Positions 8,462 through 19,746 of a stretch of 64,000 nt of DNA are shown here, in pieces (positions within the stretch are counted from its first letter, which is position 1; each line of letters starts with the position of its first letter). The position numbers and the translations under genes are program-made. The DNA is from Pseudoflavonifractor phocaeensis (lineage in GTDB: Bacteria; Bacillota; Clostridia; Oscillospirales; Oscillospiraceae), in NCBI RefSeq assembly GCF_016901955.1, contig NZ_JACJLC010000006.1, forward strand, positions 1 through 64,000. The letters are read 5' to 3'. Under the pieces are notes generated by a model, which was given only the letters and a program-made list of their open reading frames with translations, searched no databases and was not told the DNA's origin.

Positions 8462-9322
8462 GTGATCTATCAGGGTGGAAATCTAATGCTCAGTACCATA
8501 TGGGAGGTCATGAAGGGCCCGGTGAACGATGTGTATGTCTGCCGGGATCTCAACTCACCTGTGGAGCTGCGCTATACGCTGCTGGTGGTCCACGACCGGG
8601 CCTGCATCAAAAAGCTGCTGGCCATTCTGGAGCAGTCCGAGCGGGAGTGGGGAGAGCAGCAGGCGGTGCTCACCAGCTTCGCCCACAACGAGGATATGTG
8701 CTTTGCCTTTGAGTACCGGCCGGAGCGGCGGCTGCCCGCCTTCGCTCCTGGCCAGATGACAGGGCTGAAGGTGCGGGAGGAGATCTGCATCAACCTGGTG
8801 ATGGAGTGCCTGTCCTCTCCCTTGCCCTATCCCCTGCTTTACCTGGTACTCACCCAGGACAACGTCCACCTGAACCAGGACAACGGGGTATACTTTACCC
8901 ACTTCCTGGATCTGTCCCAGCTGGACGAGAAAAACGACGAGTCCGCCTGCGTCACCTGCTGTGCCCAGATGCTGCTGGACCTGCTGGAGGGGGGCAACAA
9001 GGGCCGCCGGAAGCTGAACAGCTACGAACTGCTGCGGAAAAAGACGGCCAAGAACGCCTACAGCGCCTTTCCTGAGCTCTATCGGGACATCAAAGTCACC
9101 GCTCTGCCCGACAAAAAGCAGGGCCTCCGGGGCCGGATCAAGGCCTTCTGGCTGCGAAACAAGGACCGCATCTTCCATCTGCTGCTGGTGCTGTGCGTTA
9201 TCGCGGTGATTCTGGCGGTGGTCATGCTGATTTCTCAGCTGATCTTTGGCGATATCCCGTTGCTGCGGCTGTTTGAACGGTGCTTTGAACAGATCGGGAC
9301 AGAAGATCTGACTTTACGATAG
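8462..9322 (+). CDS. Membrane-anchored pseudokinase-like protein
   Basis: About 286 residues from GTG 8462, which follows GGAGGG by 8 bases. The cytosolic part reads like a protein-kinase fold with lost catalytic residues: a beta-3-like strand (YTLLVVHD) without a proper lysine motif, a hinge-like strand (MCFAFEYRPERRL), then LTQDNVHLNQDNGVYF followed by HFLDLS, where an active kinase would have HRDxKxxN and DFG. The N of the catalytic loop is kept, but HRD and DFG are not. A single membrane helix (HLLLVLCVIAVILAVVMLIS) lies near the C-terminus, leaving about 30 residues outside. It lies between the GVVCGL-type protein and the pseudo-cyclase. The kinase relation is my own motif reading. Confidence 0.55.
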   Translation: MIYQGGNLMLSTIWEVMKGPVNDVYVCRDLNSPVELRYTLLVVHDRACIKKLLAILEQSEREWGEQQAVLTSFAHNEDMCFAFEYRPERRLPAFAPGQMTGLKVREEICINLVMECLSSPLPYPLLYLVLTQDNVHLNQDNGVYFTHFLDLSQLDEKNDESACVTCCAQMLLDLLEGGNKGRRKLNSYELLRKKTAKNAYSAFPELYRDIKVTALPDKKQGLRGRIKAFWLRNKDRIFHLLLVLCVIAVILAVVMLISQLIFGDIPLLRLFERCFEQIGTEDLTLR

Positions 9323-9344
9323 AAAAAGGGGGAGCCAACTGCAT

Positions 9345-11735
9345 ATGAGAAAGTGGATCATAAGCGCGGCGGCCCTCCTGCTGGCGGCGCTGCTGCTGGT
9401 GCTCTGCACCCCTCTGGGATTGCCTGCCACCGCGGAGCTGGAGCCGGTGGCGGCTCAGAAGGACAGCGACACCCTGTACCTGACGGAAAATCGTACCATG
9501 CAGTCCCGGATCTATACCGCTGATGAAAAGGGACGGGTCCGGGAGGTCTATCAGGAGGGACGCCGGGGCGACGGCCTGGTAACCTCTATTACCCAGCTGG
9601 CCTGCGGAAGCGACGGGGTGTATTTCATCCGCCAGACCTGCCGGGAGGGCAGCCTGGCCAGCAGCGACTGGCAGCTGTGCCTGCTGGAGGAGGACGGTAC
9701 CGTGACCGAGCTGGGAGGGGGCGAGGACGCCCTCCAGATGCGGGTCACCGGCCTGGGCGTCAGCTCCGGTACCATCCGGGTGGCCGGGGTGGATTCCCCC
9801 GGGCGGGCAGTGGTGTGCGCCCTGCCCGAGAGCGGCGGAGACTGGGATATCCAGATCGTGGGGGACATGGGACGGGTGGTAGCTGCCCAGCCCGACGGAG
9901 ACGCCCTGCTGGTACAGCTGGGAGAGGGCGGAGCCCTCCGCATCAGCTCCGCCGGTGCCGCCACCGTTCTGGAGGCCTATCCCCAGATCCAGTTCCCCGG
10001 TCAGATCTCCATCAGCTTTTCCGCCCGGCTGGCCTGTAAATGGGATTTTCTGGCCGCCGCGGTGATCGCGGTGGCGGTGGTGCTGGTGCTGGCCCTGGCG
10101 GTCCGGAGGAGCACCCAGGCCAAGACTCTGGCCTTGCGCACCGCCTGCCTGACGGGCGTGTGCTTGTTCATTACTCTGCTGGTGGTCACCGCCGCTCTGG
10201 TGGCCGGTACCGGCGGGCTGCGCACCGGCGAGAACATGGACGGGGCAGTCTCCCTGACCCAGTCCCGGGCCAGGCTGCTGGAGCAGGCCGGGCCGGAGGC
10301 GGTGCTTCAGGAGGACTTCTACGGTTCCGTGGAAGCTGCCGCTCTGGAACAGCTGATGGGCACCGGCGACGAGCTGTACGCCGTCTCCGGGGGCGAGGCC
10401 ACGGTGGCCCTGTCCCGGCAGGCGGTGTGGGGTAGTTCCGCTGCCGAGAACCTGACGGGAGCCTCCCTGGAGCTAATGGATCAGGTGCTTCGGGAGGAAA
10501 GCGCCGGGGCGGTTACCATCCGCTCGGGTGGCCGCCAGATCATCGTATCTGCCGCCCCGGTCAGCGCCAACGGGGTGCTGGTGGGAGTGCTGGTGAGCCG
10601 CACCGCCGCCGAGCTCAGCCTGGGGGATATGGTCTCCCTGCTGGGGGTGGTGGGCAGCCTGCTGGGTGGACTTTTCCTGGTTTCCCTGCTGCTGATCTAC
10701 CTCTTCCTCCGGCGGACCACCCGGCCGGTGGCTGCCATCACCGAGCAGATGAAGGCGGTGAGCGAGGGCAACCTGCGCCCCGCCCCCATTTCCAAGCGGC
10801 GGGATGAGCTGGGCGAGCTCAACCGGGCCATGCAGGAAATGTGCATGGGACTGTCCATCCGGGACTACGAGGTGGACAGCGTCATCCAGGCCTATCGCCG
10901 GTTCGTGCCCTGGGGGATGGAGCGGCTGCTGGACCGGGCCTCCGTCATGGAGGTGAGCTTTCGGGACGCCCGCACCTTGACCGGCAGCATGGGCCTGTTC
11001 AGCGTCAACAACCGGGATCGGGCCAGACAGGCCCTGGAGGACGAGGACTATGTCCAGTTTGTGAGTAACTGCTTCCGGATGCTCCGGGAGAGCGCCAAGG
11101 CCCATCAGGGGCAGATGCTGGCGGGCAGCTTTGAGCTGGACGCGGCCCCCGTGTTCTATCCCGAGGATACCGGCAGCGCCGTCCAGGCGGGGCTGGATCT
11201 GATGGGAGAGCTGGAACGCCAGCCCGCCGTTCAGGGCTGGCGGCCTGATTACTTCCTGATGCTCCACTACACCAGTTTTCTTTACGGCATCGCCGGTACA
11301 GAGGACCGGGTGTTCCCCCTGATCTCCTCTTCCGAGATGGAGTTTCTGGGCAGCTTTGCCGACCGGTTCCGGTCCGCCGGCGTGCGGATGGTTCTCACCG
11401 AGGACATCCTCAACCGGCTCACCATCGGGTGCAACACCCGGTACATCGGCTACGTGGCCTCTGCCGACGGCCGCCACAGCTTTAAGCTGTACGAGGCCCT
11501 GGATACCTACCAGGATATCGAGCGCAATCTGCGCATCCGGTATGACCAGCGGCTCCAGGAGGGCATCCGCCTGTTCTATCATAACGACTTCTACCTGGCC
11601 CGGAACCTGTTCTCCTCTCTGCTGAAGGCCTGTCCTCAGGACGGAGTGGTGCGCTGGTACCTGTTTGCCTGCGAGTACTTTTTCAACAGTGATCCCGGTC
11701 AGGTGGATTACCGCCTCTTTGGGATCGACCAGTAA
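9345..11735 (+). CDS. Membrane sensor with HAMP and degenerate adenylate-cyclase-like domain
   Basis: 796 residues. A signal anchor (about 1-27) is followed by an extracytoplasmic beta-rich region, two helices (about 230-255 and 265-290), a second outside segment, a fourth helix (about 430-452), a HAMP linker (TRPVAAITEQMKAVSEGN) and a class III cyclase-like domain. Where active cyclases have LFADIRGF, this protein has LFSVNNRD near residue 550, and the second metal site (GDAVMAVF) reads ELDAAPVF, so both metal aspartates seem lost. The C-terminal 60 residues are helical and TPR-like, as in many bacterial cyclases. It probably senses and signals by protein contact rather than making cAMP. The ATG at 9345 follows AAAAAGGGGGAG by about 10 bases. 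Confidence 0.65.
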   Translation: MRKWIISAAALLLAALLLVLCTPLGLPATAELEPVAAQKDSDTLYLTENRTMQSRIYTADEKGRVREVYQEGRRGDGLVTSITQLACGSDGVYFIRQTCREGSLASSDWQLCLLEEDGTVTELGGGEDALQMRVTGLGVSSGTIRVAGVDSPGRAVVCALPESGGDWDIQIVGDMGRVVAAQPDGDALLVQLGEGGALRISSAGAATVLEAYPQIQFPGQISISFSARLACKWDFLAAAVIAVAVVLVLALAVRRSTQAKTLALRTACLTGVCLFITLLVVTAALVAGTGGLRTGENMDGAVSLTQSRARLLEQAGPEAVLQEDFYGSVEAAALEQLMGTGDELYAVSGGEATVALSRQAVWGSSAAENLTGASLELMDQVLREESAGAVTIRSGGRQIIVSAAPVSANGVLVGVLVSRTAAELSLGDMVSLLGVVGSLLGGLFLVSLLLIYLFLRRTTRPVAAITEQMKAVSEGNLRPAPISKRRDELGELNRAMQEMCMGLSIRDYEVDSVIQAYRRFVPWGMERLLDRASVMEVSFRDARTLTGSMGLFSVNNRDRARQALEDEDYVQFVSNCFRMLRESAKAHQGQMLAGSFELDAAPVFYPEDTGSAVQAGLDLMGELERQPAVQGWRPDYFLMLHYTSFLYGIAGTEDRVFPLISSSEMEFLGSFADRFRSAGVRMVLTEDILNRLTIGCNTRYIGYVASADGRHSFKLYEALDTYQDIERNLRIRYDQRLQEGIRLFYHNDFYLARNLFSSLLKACPQDGVVRWYLFACEYFFNSDPGQVDYRLFGIDQ

Positions 11736-11779
11736 ACTGACCGCCCTACGGGGCAGAGGCAGGGAGGTGCGTTTCCTCT

Positions 11780-13003
11780 GTGAATAAACTGTTTTCCACC
11801 CTGTTTTCCTCTCTGCGCGCCAAATTCACCTCGCTGTGGACCAGGCTGCGGCTGTGGGTATCCCCCACCTTCTGGAGGACGCGGGTCTTTACCTGGCTGC
11901 GGAGGGCCTTTTCCACCCTCTTTGATGTGCGGCCCAAGCACAAAAAGGACTACTACGTACTGCTCAACTGGATGGTGAGCAAGCGATTGGCCTTTGCCAT
12001 CGTTGTGGTCCTGGGGGTGCTGTGCGTGTGGTTCATCCTGTCCATGCTGCCCACCCCCGCCAGCGCCGGCAATACCGGCGTCACCATCAATACCTACCGC
12101 TACAACTCCATCCCTCTGAAGTTCCAGAACGGCACTGTGCGCATCCTGGCCGCCGACGGCCATCTGGCCTATGTGGGCCAGGTCCAGGACGCCAAATGCG
12201 AGGGCGCTGGTACCCTGTACGACAAGGACGGCAACACGGTGTACGAGGGGGCCTTTTCCGACAACATGTATAACGGCACCGGCACCACCTACTACGCCGA
12301 CGGTACGGTACAGTATACCGGCAACTTCACCGACAACCTGTATAATGGGGTGGGTAAGTATTTCCGGCCCACCGGAGTGCTGGAGTACGAGGGAGACTAT
12401 GTGACCGGGGTGCGCTCCGGAAAGGGCACCCTGTACAACAGCACCGGCAGCTCCATTTTTACCGGCTCCTTCCAGAAGGACCAGATTGTATTTGGAGAGC
12501 TGGTGGACAAAGCAACCACCGACGTGGCTCAGATGTATACCGGCGTTTCCCAGGTGTACAGCAGCAGCAGCGAGTATTGCGTGTACATGGAGGAAATCGG
12601 CGCGGTGTACGCCGTGGCCGATGGGACGGCCGCTCTGGATGACAGCTGGAACGTTACCGGCGTGTATGTACTGGGGAGCTCGGCCCTTATCGAGGGCGAG
12701 ATCTATTCCTCTATCAATCGAATCACCCAGGTCCTGGGCGATCCGGACTACTCCGGCACCGCCTGGGTGGACCTGGCCGAGGCGGTATGCGTCAACCAGC
12801 TGGTCCAGCAGGAGGCGGATACCGTGGAGGCGGTGGATATGGAGATCGCCTCCAGCTACGAGGGGGTGTACACCGTATCCGACTATGACCGGGACGGGGA
12901 GCTGTACATCTACTCCTACCAGCGGGACGGCCTCCTCTATACCTTCTATTGCACCGGCGCCGGGATCGATCAGTTCTTCATGTACGCGATCCAGACCGCC
13001 TGA
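11780..13003 (+). CDS. Membrane-anchored MORN-repeat protein
   Basis: 407 residues from GTG 11780 (GGGAGG about 12 bases upstream). A basic amphipathic cytosolic segment (1-66) precedes one membrane helix (about 68-90, LAFAIVVVLGVLCVWFIL). The outside part has at least three to four MORN repeats at about 120-235, with the typical Y-x-G-x-F-x-x-N-x-x-N-G-x-G-T pattern. MORN arrays bind lipids or proteins as scaffolds. The last 170 residues are unassigned and rich in acidic residues and tyrosine. Inside a CIS operon it is a candidate docking scaffold on the outer face of the membrane; that role is inference. Confidence 0.7.
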   Translation: MNKLFSTLFSSLRAKFTSLWTRLRLWVSPTFWRTRVFTWLRRAFSTLFDVRPKHKKDYYVLLNWMVSKRLAFAIVVVLGVLCVWFILSMLPTPASAGNTGVTINTYRYNSIPLKFQNGTVRILAADGHLAYVGQVQDAKCEGAGTLYDKDGNTVYEGAFSDNMYNGTGTTYYADGTVQYTGNFTDNLYNGVGKYFRPTGVLEYEGDYVTGVRSGKGTLYNSTGSSIFTGSFQKDQIVFGELVDKATTDVAQMYTGVSQVYSSSSEYCVYMEEIGAVYAVADGTAALDDSWNVTGVYVLGSSALIEGEIYSSINRITQVLGDPDYSGTAWVDLAEAVCVNQLVQQEADTVEAVDMEIASSYEGVYTVSDYDRDGELYIYSYQRDGLLYTFYCTGAGIDQFFMYAIQTA

Positions 13004-13032
13004 TCCGGATCCCCGAAAAAGGAGGGGCGAGC

Positions 13033-15081
13033 ATGAACCCAAATCGTTCCATTATCCAGCGCCTGGCCTGCCTGCTCCTGTGCGGGGTGGTTGTGCTTGG
13101 CCTGGCCCCCCGGGCCCGGGCCGCCCAGAGCAAGACCTTCCTGCTCCAGCAGGCACAGACCATGGCCCTGGCGGGCAGCAGCGACATCTCCAAGGTGTAT
13201 AACCAGATCCTGCTGAAGAAAATGAAGTACGTGGAGGCCGTGGAGGGCATCAAAGCCAAGGTGAAGAACAAGACCTCCTTCCGCTGGTCCCCCCTGCTGA
13301 GCTTTAAATTTCCAGAGCCTCTGAACATGATCGAGGAGCATGAGCTCAACGTGAAGCCTCTCACCCTCCAGGCGGAGATCCAGACCCTCCAGCACCAGAT
13401 GGACGACCTCACCTACCAGGTGCTGGCTGATGTGAACAAGCTGTACACTCAGGCCTACATCTCTCAGGAGAAGATCGCCTTTACCCAGGAGCGGCTGGAC
13501 GCCGCACAGGAGCAGCTGGAGCGCAACCAGGCCCGGCTGGTCACCGGTCAGGCCACCCAGAGCGACGTGGACACCATGAGCAAAAAGGTGGAGACCCTCA
13601 CCACTGAGCTGTCCAACCTGAAGCGGACCTTTGAGACAGAGAAAGCCGAACTGACCGAGATGGTGGGGCTGGATGTGACCAGTGGCTACACCTTCCGCAA
13701 CTCCCTCAACGAGCTGGCCATGCCCCGGGAGATGCTGGAGAGCATTATCACCTACACCCTGGACAACGACCAGACGGTGTATGAGGCCCGTACCACCGCC
13801 TCCACCGCCCTGATGAACCTGGAAAACTATGAGTCCCTCATGCGCAGCCAGTACGGCGGCAAGATGGATACCATCCAGGGGTACATCAACATGGTTAAGC
13901 AGGGCCAGGAGGTGGACTACGCCGCTTTCCAGATGAAGTATGAGGAATTCCTCACCGCCATTGACAGACCCTGGGCCGGCAAGATTCGCATCCTCTTCTT
14001 CACCTTCACCATGGAGTGGTTCAAGGGAGAGATCGACGGCTCCCGGTACATCGAGGACGAGATGTACGCGGTGTACACCGCCTGTATGGACTACGACAGC
14101 GCCCGGGCGGAGGTGGAGAGCACCGAGGCCTCCATCCGCAGCCAGGTGGAAAGCTCCTACGAAGCCCTGGTCAGCAGTTGGAACGCCTATCAGACCCTGG
14201 CACAGACCTGTGCCGAGCAGCAGGAGGAGCTGAGCAAGGCCGCTGCCCTGAACAAGCTGGGCCAGGTGGACTTCACCCAGGTGGACGACGCACAGTCCAC
14301 CTATCAGGAGACCCAGCTGGAAGCCCTGGACGCCCTGGCCAGTTACAATGAGCAGCTGTACGATTTTGACCGGCTCACCTGCGGAGCGGTCACCAAGTAC
14401 ATGAGCGGGGAGTCCCTGGATATGGGCGCCGGGGAAGGGGGCGACAGCTTCTCCGACATCGATACCATCGACGAGCCCTACTATTATATTTACACCACCG
14501 TGGACGATCTGGTGTTTCATATCGGCGTTTCTATCCCCGAGGACTTCGAGCCCGCCGTCAACCAGTTTGAGGTCTGGAGCGACGGATACCAGATCGGGGA
14601 GCGAACCGCCATCGGGGAGGAGATCTCCCATCTGAGCTCGGACTACGGCGGCGGGGTGGACCTGGTGATCCGCCTGTACAATAGCGACGAATATGTTACC
14701 GAGTGCGCCATCGACGCCACCGTATCCCGAGATGTGCTCAACCTCCAGTCGGAGAGTGACGACGGACCTCAGGAGCGTACCATCGGCTCCTACCGGGCCT
14801 CCACCACCAACCGTGGCGATCTGAGCACCTCGGAGCTTACCATCAATATCAACGCCAGCGAGGGCGCCAAGAGCTATGCCGTCCGATACGGCGAGGCCGG
14901 GGTCTATTCCACCGACGTGATGGATCTTTCCCAGTCCTTCCAGTACCTCACCCTGCTGATCACCAGCCTGGAGGACGTGACCCTGGAGCTGTATGACGCC
15001 GACGGGGCGCTGCTGCTGGAAGCTCGCTTCGATACCGAACTTGGCACCATTGTAACTGACGCCCAGGAAGGAGGGGCCTGA
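13033..15081 (+). CDS. Exported TolC-like coiled-coil protein
   Basis: 682 residues from ATG 13033, preceded by AAGGAGGGG. A classical signal peptide ends at ARA-AQS near residue 32. Two helical hairpins follow, each with the outer-membrane efflux (TolC) signature: the first near 150-235 (ARLVTGQATQSDVDT then ELTEMVGL), the second near 365-455 (AALNKLGQVDFTQVDDAQ). The C-terminal 200 residues look beta-rich and are not part of TolC. A TolC-like fold is odd in a monoderm cell, where it could form a periplasm-like spanning conduit or scaffold in the wall. It is followed one base later by another exported coiled-coil gene, so the two are probably made together and may interact. Confidence 0.65.
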   Translation: MNPNRSIIQRLACLLLCGVVVLGLAPRARAAQSKTFLLQQAQTMALAGSSDISKVYNQILLKKMKYVEAVEGIKAKVKNKTSFRWSPLLSFKFPEPLNMIEEHELNVKPLTLQAEIQTLQHQMDDLTYQVLADVNKLYTQAYISQEKIAFTQERLDAAQEQLERNQARLVTGQATQSDVDTMSKKVETLTTELSNLKRTFETEKAELTEMVGLDVTSGYTFRNSLNELAMPREMLESIITYTLDNDQTVYEARTTASTALMNLENYESLMRSQYGGKMDTIQGYINMVKQGQEVDYAAFQMKYEEFLTAIDRPWAGKIRILFFTFTMEWFKGEIDGSRYIEDEMYAVYTACMDYDSARAEVESTEASIRSQVESSYEALVSSWNAYQTLAQTCAEQQEELSKAAALNKLGQVDFTQVDDAQSTYQETQLEALDALASYNEQLYDFDRLTCGAVTKYMSGESLDMGAGEGGDSFSDIDTIDEPYYYIYTTVDDLVFHIGVSIPEDFEPAVNQFEVWSDGYQIGERTAIGEEISHLSSDYGGGVDLVIRLYNSDEYVTECAIDATVSRDVLNLQSESDDGPQERTIGSYRASTTNRGDLSTSELTININASEGAKSYAVRYGEAGVYSTDVMDLSQSFQYLTLLITSLEDVTLELYDADGALLLEARFDTELGTIVTDAQEGGA

Positions 15082-15082
15082 G

Positions 15083-17878
<2,796 letters not shown>

Positions 17879-17905
17879 CCTCCGGATACCGGAAGGAGTG
17901 ATGCA

Positions 17906-18502
17906 ATGGCAGATTATCCAATCATTTCCGATGTCTCCACCTATATGGTACAGCTGCTGCGGGGAAAGATGTGCCCGGAGCCCATCCCCTCCCCCAACAA
18001 CATCTCGGTGTGCAGTCCCGCTGAACAGGACGCGGACTACATCCTGGGGATTTACCTGTACGATATCAGGGAGGAAGGCGAGGTATCCGTGCCCTCCATG
18101 CTGGGAACCGGCCGGACCCGTCTTCAGAGACCGCCCCGGCCCTACAGTCTGTACTACATGCTCTTCATCAACGGCTCCTCTCAGATGGGCCTGAAGGCGG
18201 CGGACGTACAGAAGATCCTGGGCCGGGCGGCCCAGATCGTCACCGACGGCAACGTAGTCAACCCACGCCAGCTCCAGACCTGGCTGGAGAACGAGGAACC
18301 GCCCATCATCTTTACCCCCGCGAAACTGTCCCTGGAGGACAAGGTCAGAGTCTGGTCGGCCATCAACAAGCCGTACCAGGTCAGCCTGTTCTATAAAGCG
18401 TCCCCCGTATTCGTTTCCAGCGAGATCATCGTGGATTCCCCCCGGGTCACCGAGGCCCAGTTTACCGTGGCCATGCGGGGGATCCCCAGAGAGGAGGGGT
18501 AA
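17906..18502 (+). CDS. CIS tail terminator / cap protein, DUF4255 (Afp16/Pvc16-like)
   Basis: 198 residues, with the DUF4255 signature: an N-terminal SDVSTYMVQLLR helix, a strand-rich middle with LGIYLYDIREEGE, and C-terminal PYQVSLFYKASPVFV. In Afp and PVC particles this protein caps the distal end of the tube and sheath and stops elongation. The family is normally about 180-290 residues, so this is a compact form. The ATG at 17906 follows GGAAGGAG. It is the first particle gene after the envelope module. Confidence 0.85.
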   Translation: MADYPIISDVSTYMVQLLRGKMCPEPIPSPNNISVCSPAEQDADYILGIYLYDIREEGEVSVPSMLGTGRTRLQRPPRPYSLYYMLFINGSSQMGLKAADVQKILGRAAQIVTDGNVVNPRQLQTWLENEEPPIIFTPAKLSLEDKVRVWSAINKPYQVSLFYKASPVFVSSEIIVDSPRVTEAQFTVAMRGIPREEG

Positions 18503-18505
18503 GAC

Positions 18506-19276
18506 GTGCCAGCCACCATCATACACCGGCTTGGCCTGGCCCTCCGCCTCATCGATACCACCACCGGCTTCCCGGTCCAGGACCGGTCCGTCCGCATCCT
18601 GTGGGACGGCAAGCCGGTCCACCCCATGTTCCGCACCGACGGCAGCATGATCTTCCTGAGCGACCGGCAGGAGGACTTCACCCTGGACATCTCCATGCCG
18701 GGCTTTGAACCCTGCCGCCTGGAGGTACACAGCAAGGAGCTGGACCCCCAGCTCCCGCTGCTGGAGCCCCACCTGATCCCCGCTGACGACTATCGTCTCA
18801 GCCGTTACCCCTGTTTGGGAGTGGAGGGTACCATGCCTGGTATCCAAACGCTGGACGGAGTGCGGGCGGGTGAGAGCCCCTGCCTCATCCGGGAGCAGGA
18901 CCCCCGGCGGAGGCTGATCACCATCTTCAACCCCCATAAGCTGGAGCTCAACCGCACCTGGTATGCTCTGGTGGATCCGGACCGGGGGGTATATGAGCCC
19001 TTTGCTGTGACCCGTCGGGTAAACGACCAGCAATATAAGCTGGATCGCCCCCTGGAGATGGAGTTCCGCAACTATTTTCCCATCTGCCCCCTGGTCTTCG
19101 GCAGCGCCGCCCCGAATGGGAAGTACCGGCTGAAGGTGCGGGATGACGCGACCTCCGCCCGGTGGATTCTCCGCTGGGTGGCGGGGGAGCAGACCAATTT
19201 CGCAACACTGGATCTCCGTGTCCGGCACCAGCTGGAGCCCACGGTCTCCGGGGTGGAGGAAAGGAGAGATCTGTAG
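18506..19276 (+). CDS. CIS-cluster protein of unknown function with N-terminal beta domain
   Basis: 256 residues from GTG 18506 (GAGGAGGGG upstream), 3 bases after the cap gene and directly before the PAAR-like gene. Residues 1-90 look like a carboxypeptidase-regulatory or Ig-like beta sandwich (LRLIDTTTGFPVQDRSVRI, then FTLDISMPGFEPCRLEV). The rest is beta-rich without motifs I recognise. No signal peptide or membrane helix is present. The tight spacing argues for a particle-associated role, perhaps with the cap or the tip. This is inference from position. Confidence 0.6.
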   Translation: MPATIIHRLGLALRLIDTTTGFPVQDRSVRILWDGKPVHPMFRTDGSMIFLSDRQEDFTLDISMPGFEPCRLEVHSKELDPQLPLLEPHLIPADDYRLSRYPCLGVEGTMPGIQTLDGVRAGESPCLIREQDPRRRLITIFNPHKLELNRTWYALVDPDRGVYEPFAVTRRVNDQQYKLDRPLEMEFRNYFPICPLVFGSAAPNGKYRLKVRDDATSARWILRWVAGEQTNFATLDLRVRHQLEPTVSGVEERRDL

Positions 19277-19277
19277 T

Positions 19278-19661
19278 ATGGCCATACCGGTAGTCACCGG
19301 CGCCTCCATTATGTGCTCCATGGGCATGGGAACCGGTACTCTTACCGCCACGGCTCAGGCCATCGTCACCTATGAGGGCAAGATGGTGGCCACCACTATG
19401 GATGTCACCCCCATGGTGAACGTGTCCTCCTGCGGGATGTGTACCAGTATGGCCAATCCGGCGGTGGCCTCGGCCACGGCGGCGGCCCTGGGGGTGCTCA
19501 CCCCCCAGCCCTGTGTACCGGCGCCCGCGGGCTCCTGGATGGGCTCGCCTGGCCCCACCATCGGCGGCCGGATGGCTTTGGCAAACGACGCCACCCTGAC
19601 ATGCAGCTACGGCGGCACCATCAAGATCGTCACTCCCGGCCAGGCCAAGGTGGTCTATTGA
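19278..19661 (+). CDS. PAAR-like spike tip protein, DUF4280
   Basis: 127 residues from ATG 19278. Two CSMGM/CGMCTSMANPAV-type segments, several paired cysteines and the Gly-Pro-rich middle are diagnostic of DUF4280, a PAAR-like family that sharpens the central spike of CIS and type VI machines. The conserved order is an N-terminal VTGASIMCSMGMGTG, a central PMVNVSSCGMCTSMANPA, then GSWMGSPGPTIGGRMAL. It should sit on the beta-helical spike encoded at 29974-30795. It overlaps no neighbour and precedes the sheath gene by 85 bases. Confidence 0.85.
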   Translation: MAIPVVTGASIMCSMGMGTGTLTATAQAIVTYEGKMVATTMDVTPMVNVSSCGMCTSMANPAVASATAAALGVLTPQPCVPAPAGSWMGSPGPTIGGRMALANDATLTCSYGGTIKIVTPGQAKVVY

Positions 19662-19704
19662 CAACTCTGCGCAAAAAACATTTACCTATATCAGTGATTA
19701 AGTG

Positions 19705-19746
19705 AAAGGAGGAGGGTCAGGTCAGACACCTGATCCCGACAAAACT
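19705..19746 (+). promoter_or_regulatory. Looped-out ribosome site in the sheath gene leader
   Basis: A strong AAAGGAGG (19705-19712) lies 34 bases before the sheath ATG, too far to work linearly. The gap contains a hairpin (19714-19722 with 19728-19737, one bulge, 5-base loop). With the hairpin folded, the remaining distance from ribosome site to ATG is about 10 bases, which is ideal. The alternative GTG at 19702 overlaps the ribosome site and has none of its own. TTGACA at 19658-19663 could be a -35, but no good -10 follows. Confidence 0.55.

Noticed and set aside
19658-19692. Internal promoter before the sheath gene
   Set aside because: TTGACA is perfect, but no acceptable -10 lies 16-18 bases downstream, so I do not call a promoter.
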